Of a stretch of 46,269 bases of DNA, positions 33,645-42,408 are shown one piece after another. Origin of the DNA: a bacterium (GTDB taxonomy: Bacteria; Planctomycetota; Planctomycetia; Kolteriales; Kolteriaceae); assembly GCA_019748235.1 (NCBI GenBank), contig JAIEPU010000006.1:1-46269 (forward strand). The letters run 5' to 3'. The first letter of the stretch is position 1; every line of letters starts with the position of its first letter. The translations under genes were made by a program, and so were the position numbers. The notes under the pieces are model-generated. The model had not been told where the DNA came from. It did no database searches and saw nothing but the letters and a program-made list of their open reading frames with translations.

Positions 33645-34154
33645 ATGACAACAAAGACGCTCGTCATTCTCAGGCACGGCAAGGCGGAGTTCTCTTCATC
33701 CGACGGTCAGGACATCTCCCGTCAATTAGCGGAACGAGGGCACAAAGAAGCTCGAATGATGGGGAAGTTGCTTCGGAAGACCGGCATGGTTCCTCAGCGA
33801 ATTCTTCTCAGCCCTTCCGTGCGGACCCGTGAAACAACCGATTCGGTGATGAAGAAACTGCGGAGCACTCCGGAAAACGTCGTCGACGATGGGATCTATA
33901 ATGCGAGCGTGGGTGAACTGGTGCAGATCTTGCGAAAACAACTCGACGCCACTTCCATACTTCTAATCGGCCATAATCCAGGGCTTGAAGAACTCGTTTC
34001 CCGTCTCATCAACCCGACCGATCCCCCGATGATCCAACTTCCAACGTGTGGGATGGCACGCGTTGACTTCGAAATCGATGAATGGAATGAAATCGGCGAT
34101 CATCCGGGCCGATTAGTTTGGCTGACGACGCCCGACCTGCTCGAAGCGGTTTGA
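33645..34154 (+). CDS. SixA-like phosphohistidine phosphatase
   Basis: This 169-residue protein of the histidine phosphatase branch 2 family has the catalytic RHG motif near the N-terminus (LVILRHGKAEF), a second basic residue in LLSPSVRTRET, and the second histidine in LLIGHNPGLEEL. SixA removes phosphate from the histidine of phosphotransfer proteins such as ArcB or PtsP. No histidine kinase lies nearby to identify the target. The ATG at 33645 follows AGAGAGA; the longer frame from 33588 begins right after the upstream stop and is less likely. Confidence 0.88.
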   Translation: MTTKTLVILRHGKAEFSSSDGQDISRQLAERGHKEARMMGKLLRKTGMVPQRILLSPSVRTRETTDSVMKKLRSTPENVVDDGIYNASVGELVQILRKQLDATSILLIGHNPGLEELVSRLINPTDPPMIQLPTCGMARVDFEIDEWNEIGDHPGRLVWLTTPDLLEAV

Positions 34155-34203
34155 GTAATCGGCCGCATGGGGGACCATCGAAGAATGAAGGGTAATCACG
34201 TCG

Positions 34204-34944
34204 TTGACTGACTATTTACTCCTCGCCGCCATTGCTTCTGAGTATGCTGCTGTCCGGCGAGCCCTCCCTCCGGGGCGGCGTCATCATGCCTACAGATCCC
34301 ACATCTGCGAAGTAAACAGCCATACCATTGCTTTGGTTCAAATGGGGCTCGGCTCGAAACCTGCGAAAGAAGCGGTCCGTTGGGGGATCGAGTTCCTGGA
34401 CCCGCGTCATGTCATCGTCATCGGAACAGCCGGCGCTCTTCGAATCGAGTTTCAACTGGGGGACCTCATCCTTCCTGAGTCGGTCCTGTCCGCCCGTGGC
34501 GAAGTCCGAGATGTCGCTCCTGTCAGGGTCGGCGGCAAGACTTTTCAATCAATTCAAAAGCCCCGCCTGGAAGGTCCCACTCGGCTTATTGAATCTCCCA
34601 TGGTCGTCAGCACATCAGCGGCGAAGATAAGTCTCCATCAAACGATGGAAGCGGACGCCGTCGATATGGAATCATTCACCGTCGTGAATGTTTGCAATCA
34701 ACTAGGTCTCAGCGTGAGCGTGGTTCGGTTCATTTCTGATACCCTGGAGCACTATTTTCCTCCGGAAATCCCTCTCCTCCTCAACGAGCAAGGAAACCCC
34801 AACTATTTCCGAATTCTGATGGCGATACTTCGGCGTCCTGGTTTGTATGCGGAGCTGCGCGAATTACAGAGGGATTCAAAGGTATGCGGCGACGCAATCA
34901 CGAAATGGACCGAGAGCTTTCGCCAAGCTCTGACTACTCATTGA
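34204..34944 (+). CDS. nucleoside phosphorylase/nucleosidase family protein
   Basis: This 246-residue protein resembles the PNP/UDP family (MTA/SAH nucleosidase and hopanoid-associated phosphorylase relatives). Visible family landmarks are LLAAIASEYAAVRRAL at the N-terminus, the glycine-rich VIVIGTAGAL phosphate loop, DLILPESV, the EADAVDMESF motif that binds the ribose, and the late FISDTLE with the catalytic Asp. The start is a TTG at 34204. MtnA, for methylthioribose-1-phosphate, lies 3.4 kb downstream, which would fit methylthioadenosine handling, but other nucleosides or adenosyl-hopane are possible substrates. Confidence 0.78.
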   Translation: MTDYLLLAAIASEYAAVRRALPPGRRHHAYRSHICEVNSHTIALVQMGLGSKPAKEAVRWGIEFLDPRHVIVIGTAGALRIEFQLGDLILPESVLSARGEVRDVAPVRVGGKTFQSIQKPRLEGPTRLIESPMVVSTSAAKISLHQTMEADAVDMESFTVVNVCNQLGLSVSVVRFISDTLEHYFPPEIPLLLNEQGNPNYFRILMAILRRPGLYAELRELQRDSKVCGDAITKWTESFRQALTTH

Positions 34945-34958
34945 GGTGCTGAACTCCA

Positions 34959-35465
34959 TCAAGCGGCGTGGAAAGTAATCGAGGGATCTTTGATCTCTGC
35001 TAAAGCTTCATCGATTCGCAGGAACGGCTCCATCCAGTCCAGGCCTGGAGGAACCAGGGTCCGAATCTTCTCAAACGCAGCCAAGTCTTTCTCGAATTCT
35101 GGATGTGATTGCGCTCTCAGCTTTCGATCTCCCGATTCGTCGAACGTGGTCAGCAAGACAACGGGTGCCGGAATCAGTCGACGTAAATCGAGCAAAGCCG
35201 GCGTATCGACCAGGATAAGTCGGGGAGCTGTGCTCTGGCGATCCGTCATGGGTTTGGCGAGCACTTCCGCCGACAGCAAGGGCTCGAATTGCTTCCCGAA
35301 GAGAACCTGATGGGATCTCGGAACGGTGACTTCAGAGGAGTAGTGGAATTCAATCGGTCGGCCATATTCGGTCGTAAGCAAATACCCGCCCCGAAATGCT
35401 TCCGGCGACGAGCGGCGAACATGGAGGAATCCGAGGGCGAGAGAACGACTCGCGGGAGTACTCAT
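34959..35465 (-). CDS. conserved hypothetical protein
   Basis: This 168-residue soluble protein has no function I recognise. It opens with SRSLALGFLHVRRSSPEAFRG and continues with EYGRPIEFHYSSEVTVP, then a hydrophobic LILVDTPALLDLRRL strand-helix and an Arg/Glu-rich end. This overall pattern recalls conserved planctomycete proteins of unknown role. The ATG at 35465 has GAGAGG just upstream, favouring it over 35480. It faces the nucleosidase gene convergently 14 bases away. No signal peptide or membrane segment is seen. Confidence 0.7.
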   Translation of the reverse strand: MSTPASRSLALGFLHVRRSSPEAFRGGYLLTTEYGRPIEFHYSSEVTVPRSHQVLFGKQFEPLLSAEVLAKPMTDRQSTAPRLILVDTPALLDLRRLIPAPVVLLTTFDESGDRKLRAQSHPEFEKDLAAFEKIRTLVPPGLDWMEPFLRIDEALAEIKDPSITFHAA

Positions 35466-35703
35466 GCGACCTCTCGACACTTGATGCCTGACTTCGACGA
35501 TCCGCGTAGGACGACTTGGTTGATGGAAATTCCTTCCTCGACCCCGTCACCCTCCCTATCGTCCGCCCTTTCGTAGGCACTCAAGCGATTTTCGGCACGG
35601 TGCCAGTACCATACTCATCCGTACACTTTGCCCGTTCCTATTTCCCCTTCGACCCTTCCTGCCACACCAGCTGATCTCCCTAAACCATAAAAACGCTGCC
35701 GGT

Positions 35704-36009
35704 TCACAGCCCCACTAACAGCCACCCATCTTCGATTCGGACGGGAAAGGTGTGCGCGGATCGGTCCGGCATGCTTAGACACCGCCCCGTGGAAAGCTTG
35801 AATCGCCAGAAATGCTCTGGGCAGACAAGAGCGCCATCCTCAATCCTTCCCTCACCCAGATTTCCCGTCATGTGGGGGCAAAAGTTGGACATGGCGTACA
35901 CGGTGCCATTGTTCTTACAAATGGCAAGCTTTGTCCCGTCTGCCTCCTTCATGTAAACGGAACCTTCGGCAATATCGTCAACCGGACAGACTCGAACGAA
36001 TTTCGGCAT
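35704..36009 (-). CDS. Rieske [2Fe-2S] ferredoxin-like protein
   Basis: This 101-residue protein is a complete Rieske fold. The two cluster loops are NFCPHMTG (Cys-x-His) and LVCPEHFWRF (Cys-x2-His). It lacks a membrane helix and a signal, so it is a cytoplasmic ferredoxin-type member, resembling the small Rieske component of nitrite reductase or ring-hydroxylating dioxygenases. The ATG at 36009 has CGAGAG upstream. No oxygenase or reductase partner is adjacent, so the electron acceptor is unknown. Confidence 0.9.
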   Translation of the reverse strand: MPKFVRVCPVDDIAEGSVYMKEADGTKLAICKNNGTVYAMSNFCPHMTGNLGEGRIEDGALVCPEHFWRFKLSTGRCLSMPDRSAHTFPVRIEDGWLLVGL

Positions 36010-36238
36010 AGTGACTCTCGAATCCATCAAAACTGCCGCACCATCTCCTGATTCCGATGGAGCATCTTGAGATTTATTTTACGACCCTGGCTGTCGGAGA
36101 GCTTTCGTTCCCCCATGGCACTAAAAAAGAGGCGCGATCCCGAACCCGGCGAGCAACAGCGCCTGTCCGGGAGGATGGTTCCCCCGCGAGTTGCGATCAA
36201 CTCGTAAGACATCGCCGTTTTGCAAGAGGCTGCTCCGA

Positions 36239-36868
36239 ATGAGTCTGGTCACGATCGTTGATTATGGGATGGGTAACCTTCGCAGCGTCGCGAAAGCGAT
36301 TGAGAAGGTAGGTCACCAATCCAATGTGACGAGCGACCCACATCAAATTGCCGCGGCCGAGAAACTCATTCTGCCAGGGGTGGGAGCATTCCGGGACGCC
36401 ATCGCCCGCCTTAAGGAGGACGGACTCGTTCCGATCATCCATGACTACGTCGCGAAAGGCCGGCCTTTCTTAGGGATCTGTCTTGGGCTCCAACTTCTTT
36501 TCGAGCGAAGTTTTGAGGATGGGGAGTACGAGGGCCTTGGCCTACTTGAGGGCGATGTGGTTCGATTTGATCCTCCTCACCGCGAAGGCTCCCCTCCCCT
36601 CAAAGTTCCGCACATGGGTTGGAATCAACTGATAATCGAAAAGCCCGGCAACCCGCTCCTACAGGGAGTTCCCGCGAATGCCTCGGTCTATTTCGTTCAC
36701 TCCTATTATGTTCGCCCGCTCGATCAGAGCGTCATCGCGACTCAAACTGATTACGGTCAGCGATTCACATCGATGATCTGGCGTGATCAACTTTTCGCGG
36801 CACAGTTTCACCCCGAGAAAAGTCAATCGGTCGGCCTTGCCATCCTAAAAAACTTCGCGGAACTGTAA
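36239..36868 (+). CDS. hisH: imidazole glycerol phosphate synthase subunit HisH
   Basis: HisH is the glutaminase subunit of imidazole glycerol phosphate synthase, feeding ammonia to HisF in histidine synthesis. The 209-residue product opens with [14 protein letters not shown], has the nucleophile elbow [10 protein letters not shown] (catalytic Cys) and the QFHPEKS motif with the catalytic His and Glu. The PHMGWNQL and YFVHSYYV segments are typical. The ATG at 36239 is preceded by AGAGG; the ATG at 36191 gives an unrelated basic extension. No other his gene is in this window, so hisH stands apart from any operon. Confidence 0.95.
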   Translation: MSLVTIVDYGMGNLRSVAKAIEKVGHQSNVTSDPHQIAAAEKLILPGVGAFRDAIARLKEDGLVPIIHDYVAKGRPFLGICLGLQLLFERSFEDGEYEGLGLLEGDVVRFDPPHREGSPPLKVPHMGWNQLIIEKPGNPLLQGVPANASVYFVHSYYVRPLDQSVIATQTDYGQRFTSMIWRDQLFAAQFHPEKSQSVGLAILKNFAEL

Positions 36869-37009
36869 TGTGTCACACGTCGTTTTGACCTAATCCCGCA
36901 TTTACTCACTTCCGTCTCCGCGCCGATCGTAGAAGGTTTAGCCCTCATTCGTCACTGGCATGCGCTACGATTGATGGGATGAACGAGAGAGGAAAGCGGA
37001 GAGTGTGAC

Positions 37010-38125
37010 GTGAAAATCGGTGTCCCCAAGGAAGTGAAGCCCGATGAATACCGTGTCGCGATGCTTCCTGTTGGCGTCGAGGAGTTGGTGCGTCGAGGCC
37101 ATCACGTGCTCATCCAATCTGACGCCGGTCAGGGGAGCGGAATCACGAACGATCAATATGCCGCGAGCGGTGCTGTCATCGCCATGAACGGGGATGAGAT
37201 CTTCGCCGAGTCGGATCTAGTTGTTAAAGTGAAGGAGCCACTCTCACAGGAATGGCCTTTGCTTCGCAAGGGGCAAATTGTTTTCACCTACTTCCATTTT
37301 GCCGCCAGTCTTTCGCTGACGCGCGCTGTCATGGAATCGGGCGCTACGGCGATCGCTTACGAAACCATTGGAGATGGTAAACGGCACTTGCCGCTCCTCA
37401 CGCCCATGAGCGAAGTCGCCGGACGAATGAGTATTCAAGAAGGAGCAAAGTACCTGGAAAAACCATTTCTGGGTCGTGGGATTTTGCTCGCCGGTGTGCC
37501 GGGCGTTCATCCCGCGACGGTGGTTGTGTTAGGAGGAGGGATCGTCGGGGCGAATGCAGCGAAGATTGCCGCCGGTCTCGGCGCGAACGTCTTTGTGCTG
37601 GATGTCAATGTCGACCGCTTGCGCCAGCTCGATGACATCATGCCTCCTAATGTCACCACCCTTTTTAGTGATCGGCACATGATCCTAGAATCGCTCCGTC
37701 AGGCCGACCTTGTTATCGGATCAGTTCTCATTCCCGGAGCCCGCGCACCTCAGCTCGTCCGCGCGGAGGATTTGAAGATCATGAAACCTGGCGCCGTCAT
37801 CATTGATGTGGCCATTGACCAAGGGGGATGTATCGAAACATCACGACCAACGACTCATTCCGCTCCAACGTTCGTCGTGGACGATGTCGTCCACTACGGT
37901 GTTACGAACATGCCAGGGGCCGTCGGACGGACGAGCACTTACGCACTTTGCAACGTCACACTTCCCTACATTCTTGAACTTGCGGAAAAAGGAGTCGGGG
38001 CCGCGTTATCAAATAGCTACCTCGCTCGGGGAGTCAGTATTCATGCGGGAAATGTGACCAACAGGGCCGTCGCCCAAACATTCGGGCTTCCCTGTCACGA
38101 ATTAGATAATCTTTTGACATCCTAA
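37010..38125 (+). CDS. ald: alanine dehydrogenase
   Basis: Ald oxidises L-alanine to pyruvate and ammonia with NAD+, or the reverse. The 371-residue length is exactly typical. The N-terminal MKIGVPKEVKPDEYRVA is the family signature; the catalytic Lys (KVKEPL, Lys74) and His (TYFHFA, His95) are visible, as is the NAD loop VVVLGGGIVGANAAK. The late RTSTYALCNVTLPY and LSNSYLARGVSIH segments are conserved. The GTG start has GGAGAG upstream. It stands alone, with no obvious regulator next to it. Confidence 0.96.
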   Translation: MKIGVPKEVKPDEYRVAMLPVGVEELVRRGHHVLIQSDAGQGSGITNDQYAASGAVIAMNGDEIFAESDLVVKVKEPLSQEWPLLRKGQIVFTYFHFAASLSLTRAVMESGATAIAYETIGDGKRHLPLLTPMSEVAGRMSIQEGAKYLEKPFLGRGILLAGVPGVHPATVVVLGGGIVGANAAKIAAGLGANVFVLDVNVDRLRQLDDIMPPNVTTLFSDRHMILESLRQADLVIGSVLIPGARAPQLVRAEDLKIMKPGAVIIDVAIDQGGCIETSRPTTHSAPTFVVDDVVHYGVTNMPGAVGRTSTYALCNVTLPYILELAEKGVGAALSNSYLARGVSIHAGNVTNRAVAQTFGLPCHELDNLLTS

Positions 38126-38291
38126 AACGGTCCCTCCCATTCTTGCCCAAACCGTCGTCATCCTCGTATGACAATCGACAGCCGTCCAACGACTTGAATG
38201 AAAGTGAACGTATTCATTCGCACGATTTGTCTTTCGCGGAACGTTCGTTGGTGAACCGGTGATTTGTTCCATCGACCAGCAAAGGATCTTT

Positions 38292-39386
38292 ATGCAAAGC
38301 CCCGCATCTGCGATTAAGCCCGGCATGACCCCACTGGCGGTCGACTGGATTGGCGAGACTGATGGATTCATCCGACTCATTGATCAGACCCTTCTTCCGA
38401 CCGAACTTGTCTACCTCGACTGTCACAACGTCGAGACGGTTTGGGAAGCGATCAAGATGCTTCGTGTTCGCGGAGCCCCGGCGATCGGGATCTCTGCGGC
38501 GATGGGGGTCACGCTGGCCGCCGTGAAATCGCGTGCGTCCACTCCCGAAGGTGTCCTCGCTGATGCTCGAAAGGCGTCGGATTACCTGCGAACGAGTAGG
38601 CCAACGGCCGTCAACCTTTTCTGGGCGCTCGATCGAATTAATAAGCTCGCCGAGACTCTCAACGATCAATCGATTGAGGAAATTCGTCGTGAACTCCTGC
38701 GCGAGGCTCGACTCATTCAGGACGAAGACCGGGAGATGTGCCGCACGATGGGTAAGGCGGGGGCCGAACTGATTCCCTATTCCGCCGGGGTGTTAACCCA
38801 TTGCAATGCCGGGGCTCTTGCAACGGCGGATTACGGCACCGCTCTTTCTGTTATTTTTCATGCGCACGCGGCGGGGAAAGGAATTACCGCCTATGTCGAT
38901 GAAACCAGACCTCTCCTTCAAGGAAGCCGTCTTACCGCATGGGAACTTCTTCAGCGTGGAGTGCCGACGACTCTTCTTTGTGACAACATGGCGGGCTCGC
39001 TCATGAGATCAGGCAAGGTTCAAGCCGTCGTCGTAGGAGCGGATCGTATCGCGTCAAACGGCGACACCGCCAACAAGATAGGCACCTACGGCGTCGCGGT
39101 CCTCGCTCATGCTCACGGGATTCCCTTCTATGTGGCCGCTCCATCGAGTACCTTTGACTTCTCGATCGAGTCGGGGGACCAAATACCGATCGAGATTCGC
39201 GACAGCCGAGAGATCACGCACGGCATGGGGAAACAAACGGCGCCGGACAATGTCAGCGTCTACAACCCCGCTTTTGACGTGACTCCCGCGAATTACATTT
39301 CTGCTTTCATCACGGAAGCCGGTGTGATTCATCCCCCCTTTGAAACGAATCTGTCTCAGCGACTCGGGATAAAACAGAATGGATGA
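38292..39386 (+). CDS. mtnA: S-methyl-5-thioribose-1-phosphate isomerase
   Basis: MtnA converts methylthioribose-1-phosphate to methylthioribulose-1-phosphate in methionine salvage. The 364-residue product shows LRVRGAPAIGISAAMG, the catalytic Cys in LTHCNAGALAT, VDETRPLLQGSRLTAWEL, the catalytic Asp in VGADRIASNGDTANKIGTY, and VAAPSSTFD, all hallmarks that separate it from eIF2B relatives. The ATG at 38292 follows AAAGGA. Its last eight bases overlap the start of the cls gene. Downstream salvage genes (mtnB, mtnC, mtnD) are not present in the window, though a nucleosidase-like gene lies 3.4 kb upstream. Confidence 0.96.
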   Translation: MQSPASAIKPGMTPLAVDWIGETDGFIRLIDQTLLPTELVYLDCHNVETVWEAIKMLRVRGAPAIGISAAMGVTLAAVKSRASTPEGVLADARKASDYLRTSRPTAVNLFWALDRINKLAETLNDQSIEEIRRELLREARLIQDEDREMCRTMGKAGAELIPYSAGVLTHCNAGALATADYGTALSVIFHAHAAGKGITAYVDETRPLLQGSRLTAWELLQRGVPTTLLCDNMAGSLMRSGKVQAVVVGADRIASNGDTANKIGTYGVAVLAHAHGIPFYVAAPSSTFDFSIESGDQIPIEIRDSREITHGMGKQTAPDNVSVYNPAFDVTPANYISAFITEAGVIHPPFETNLSQRLGIKQNG

Positions 39387-40815
39387 AACGCTGCTGCTCA
39401 TCGAACGAATTGGCACAGCGTTTAGCATCCTTCATGTCCTCCTCTGGGGAATCGTGCTGCCGCAGCTCATGCTGCAGCGGAAAGAATCTCAAGCCACGAT
39501 CGCGTGGTTCTTCGCGATCGTCTTCATTCCCGTCGTCGGATCACTCGTCTATCTCGCCTTTGGAAAGGACCGCCTTGCTCGGCGCGTTGCCCGGCAGCGT
39601 GAAAAGTCACGCGATACCCGGGCCCTTCTTCCCGCCATCATCAGTAACCTCGATTCCGTCGATCAGATTGGACAAGCAAACGTCGTCAAGCTCTTGAATG
39701 AGATTAACGATTATCCCCCCGTGCAAAATAACTCGATCGATGTGTTGACGGACATGCATGCCAACTTCATGGGGCAACTCGAGGCAATCGAACAAGCAAT
39801 CGATCACGTCCATCTCGAATACTACATCTTTCGTCCCGATGCGATCGGAGAACGCTTCAGTCGCGCGATGCGTGCGGCCGCCAGACGCGGAGTCGAAGTT
39901 CGCTTCCTCTTCGATGCGGTAGGCGGAATGATGATGACCGCCGCGTTTCTGAGGGAACTCGAGGAAGGAGGAGTCCAGATTGCTCGCCATATCCCCATGA
40001 ATCTTTTCACCAGGCGATGGATCTTCAATTTTCGCAATCATCGCAAAATTCTCGTCGTTGACGGGAAAGTGGCGTTCATGGGGGGAGCCAATATCGGCGA
40101 AGAATACTTGGGGCGTTCTGAGATCGGAAGTTGGTTCGACCTTCATCTTCGCATCGAAGGTCCGGCGGTCATTCACCTGCAACGCATTTTTGCCGACGAT
40201 TGGGGTTTTGCGAGCGGCAAGAGCCTGCAAGGTATTCGCTATTTCCCCGCTCCGTGCGCGTCAGGAAATACCATCTCTCAAATCATTCCGGGAGGACCGG
40301 ATCTGGATCAAGCGACCCTTCACGAACTATTTTTCGTGGCGATTTCCGGCGCGACCGAGCGAGTCCGCATTATGACTCCCTACTTCGTGCCGACCGAGCC
40401 CCTTCGGGTCGCGCTCGAGACGGCGGGTCGTCGCGGCATTGACGTGCAGATCGTCGTCCCAGCTACCAACACGAAGGAATTCGTGAAGCTCGCGGCTCGC
40501 TCGTACTACGAGGAGCTTCTCGAAGCGGGGGTTAAAATCTACGAGTACCAAACCGGCTTTCTTCATGCCAAGTTGATGACGATCGACGGCCGATTTTCCT
40601 TTGTCGGCACGCCCAATTTCGACGCCCGAAGTTTAAAACTTAACTTCGAAGTCGGAGCGGCCATTTACGATCCCAAAATCACACTTGAGCTGGATGAAAT
40701 CTTCGATCGCACACTGAAACAGAGCCAACCGATCGATCCAGAAGTGTGGACATCACGGAGCATACCAGCAAGAATCCTTCAGAACTTCGCAAGACTTTTT
40801 TCTCCCATCCTTTGA
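39379..40815 (+). CDS. cls: cardiolipin synthase (phospholipase D family)
   Basis: Cls joins two phosphatidylglycerols into cardiolipin at the membrane. The 478-residue product has two N-terminal membrane segments (about 15-32 and 42-62), then two phospholipase-D modules. The HKD motifs are HRKILVVDGKVAFMGG and HAKLMTIDGRFSFVG, each followed by an Asn-containing GANIG or TPNFD segment. It also has LEYYIFRPDAIG and VRIMTPYFVPTEPL, typical of bacterial Cls. Its start overlaps the mtnA stop by eight bases, suggesting translational coupling of two unrelated functions. Confidence 0.95.
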   Translation: MDETLLLIERIGTAFSILHVLLWGIVLPQLMLQRKESQATIAWFFAIVFIPVVGSLVYLAFGKDRLARRVARQREKSRDTRALLPAIISNLDSVDQIGQANVVKLLNEINDYPPVQNNSIDVLTDMHANFMGQLEAIEQAIDHVHLEYYIFRPDAIGERFSRAMRAAARRGVEVRFLFDAVGGMMMTAAFLRELEEGGVQIARHIPMNLFTRRWIFNFRNHRKILVVDGKVAFMGGANIGEEYLGRSEIGSWFDLHLRIEGPAVIHLQRIFADDWGFASGKSLQGIRYFPAPCASGNTISQIIPGGPDLDQATLHELFFVAISGATERVRIMTPYFVPTEPLRVALETAGRRGIDVQIVVPATNTKEFVKLAARSYYEELLEAGVKIYEYQTGFLHAKLMTIDGRFSFVGTPNFDARSLKLNFEVGAAIYDPKITLELDEIFDRTLKQSQPIDPEVWTSRSIPARILQNFARLFSPIL

Positions 40816-41184
40816 AATAATTTTTGACGTTCCTTTCCCACGACAAGCCATTTCGTCGCTACCACTCCTAAGTGGGGGAGGAGAGAGGGGGATTCTCGCG
40901 TTCGATACGTCTCTCCGCTTCCAGATTTTGATAAACCCATGGCGAGGAAGCGGGTATAAGAGATGGCCTACAAGAGTGACGTCAGGTCGTCGCGAGACGG
41001 GAAGATCACAGCGAATCGCTGCGATGAATCGCGATTGCCGAAAGTCACTGACCGTGTGCTGACCGTTGGGGATAGAGCACACGCGATCGTAAATTGATTT
41101 GAAATCCAACGAGATGGGATGATGATGGCAAGTTCAATTCGATTCGACTCACCAGGGTTCCACCGTTCCTTTTCGCGGAGATCA
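40816..41184. other. intergenic region upstream of the cytochrome c peroxidase gene
   Basis: No gene is seen here apart from an in-frame upstream extension of the peroxidase frame. A purine-rich stretch (about 40870-40892) and a perfect ten-base palindrome AATCGCGATT at 41027-41036 are the only structures noted. The palindrome could be chance or an operator. Confidence 0.35.
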
Positions 41185-42195
41185 ATGCGTATTAGCTCAA
41201 TGCTATTTCTCTGCGCAACATTCGTGAGTGTGCCCAACCTTCGAGCGGCGGATACCAAAGATGATTTTCCCGTCCCGGCAGGGCTTCCCGCACTGACGAT
41301 TCCCAAAGACAACCCAATGACAAAAGCGAAGGTCGAACTCGGCAAGCAACTCTATTTTGACAAGCGGCTCTCCGTCGATAACACCGTCTCATGCGCCTCG
41401 TGTCACGATCCAAAGAAGGGTTGGTCGAACGACGATGCGACCGCCGAAGGAACGAAGAGTCAACGAGGCGGACGTAGTTCGCCGACCGTCATCAATTCCG
41501 CCTACAGCACCTTCCAATTCTGGGACGGCCGCGCGGGAAGTCTCGAAGAGCAGGCGACCGGCCCGATCATGAATCCGATTGAAATGTCGATGCCCTCCGC
41601 CGACATCGTTGAAAAGAAGATCAATGACATTCCCGGCTACCGGAAGCAATTTCAAGAGGTCTTCGGCGGGCCTGCGACTCTAAAGAACATCGGACTCGCG
41701 ATTGCCGCGTTCGAGCGAACCGTCATCTCGGGCGATGCGCCCTATGACCGCTTCATCGCTGGAGATAAGAAGGCGCTCTCTCCTGCGGCTCAGCGAGGTC
41801 TTGAACTGTTCAAGGGAAAAGCTCATTGCAGCGCATGCCATTCGGGACACAGTTTTACCGACAACGCATTTCACAACCTCGGTGTGAACATCCATAAGGG
41901 AGACAAGGGACGGGAAGTAGTCAGCAAGCTGGAGGGAGATCGGGGCGCCTTCAAGACTCCGACTCTCCGCGAGATCGCTCGAACCGCACCCTACATGCAT
42001 GACGGCGAGCACAAGACGCTCGAGGAAGTGATCGAATACTACAACAAGGGTGGCACTCCAAACCCTCAGCTCGACGAAGAGATTTATCCACTCGAACTGA
42101 CGAATGAGGAGATTAAGGACCTGGTGATCTTCCTTAAGGAGGGTCTCAGCAGCTCCAGCTATCCCGATATTCCTCCTCCAAAACTACCGGAATAA
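41185..42195 (+). CDS. di-heme cytochrome c peroxidase (MauG/CcpA family)
   Basis: This exported protein of about 336 residues reduces hydrogen peroxide using electrons from small cytochromes. A signal peptide (MRISSMLFLCATFVSVPNLRAA) starts at the ATG at 41185, which has CGGAG upstream; the frame also contains earlier ATGs from 41119 that would bury the signal. Two haem-c sites are visible: SCASCHDPKKGW and HCSACHSGHSF, with the axial-ligand region around PYMHDGEHKTLEE and the FWDGRAGSLEEQA segment typical of this family. Members are periplasmic peroxide detoxifiers or MauG-type oxidases. There is no partner cytochrome gene adjacent. Confidence 0.93.
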   Translation: MRISSMLFLCATFVSVPNLRAADTKDDFPVPAGLPALTIPKDNPMTKAKVELGKQLYFDKRLSVDNTVSCASCHDPKKGWSNDDATAEGTKSQRGGRSSPTVINSAYSTFQFWDGRAGSLEEQATGPIMNPIEMSMPSADIVEKKINDIPGYRKQFQEVFGGPATLKNIGLAIAAFERTVISGDAPYDRFIAGDKKALSPAAQRGLELFKGKAHCSACHSGHSFTDNAFHNLGVNIHKGDKGREVVSKLEGDRGAFKTPTLREIARTAPYMHDGEHKTLEEVIEYYNKGGTPNPQLDEEIYPLELTNEEIKDLVIFLKEGLSSSSYPDIPPPKLPE

Positions 42196-42210
42196 TTCGA
42201 CGATGATAGC

Positions 42211-42236
42211 GTGCGTTCAGATTCGCGTCTGACGCA
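42211..42236. repeat. inverted repeat after the peroxidase gene
   Basis: TGCGTTCAGA and TCTGACGCA form a nine-pair stem with one bulged T around a six-base loop, 16 bases after the peroxidase stop. No T-run follows, so a terminator role is doubtful. Confidence 0.35.
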
Positions 42237-42408
42237 AGCCTCTGTTGAGCCAACTCAGGGGGATGACACCTTCGTTCCCCTTCCCTTCATTCGTCCGCCA
42301 CCAATCGGTTTCTTACCGACCTCGAGTTATAATCAGACTTCGACGCGCGATCGGATTCGTCCTCCGACTTCCAGCGCAGGTCTGCTTTTCCCATAGCCGC
42401 TTGGAGGA

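Noticed and set aside
39607..40230. 207-residue minus-strand frame
   Set aside because: Antisense to cls, which has complete HKD motifs; a shadow frame.
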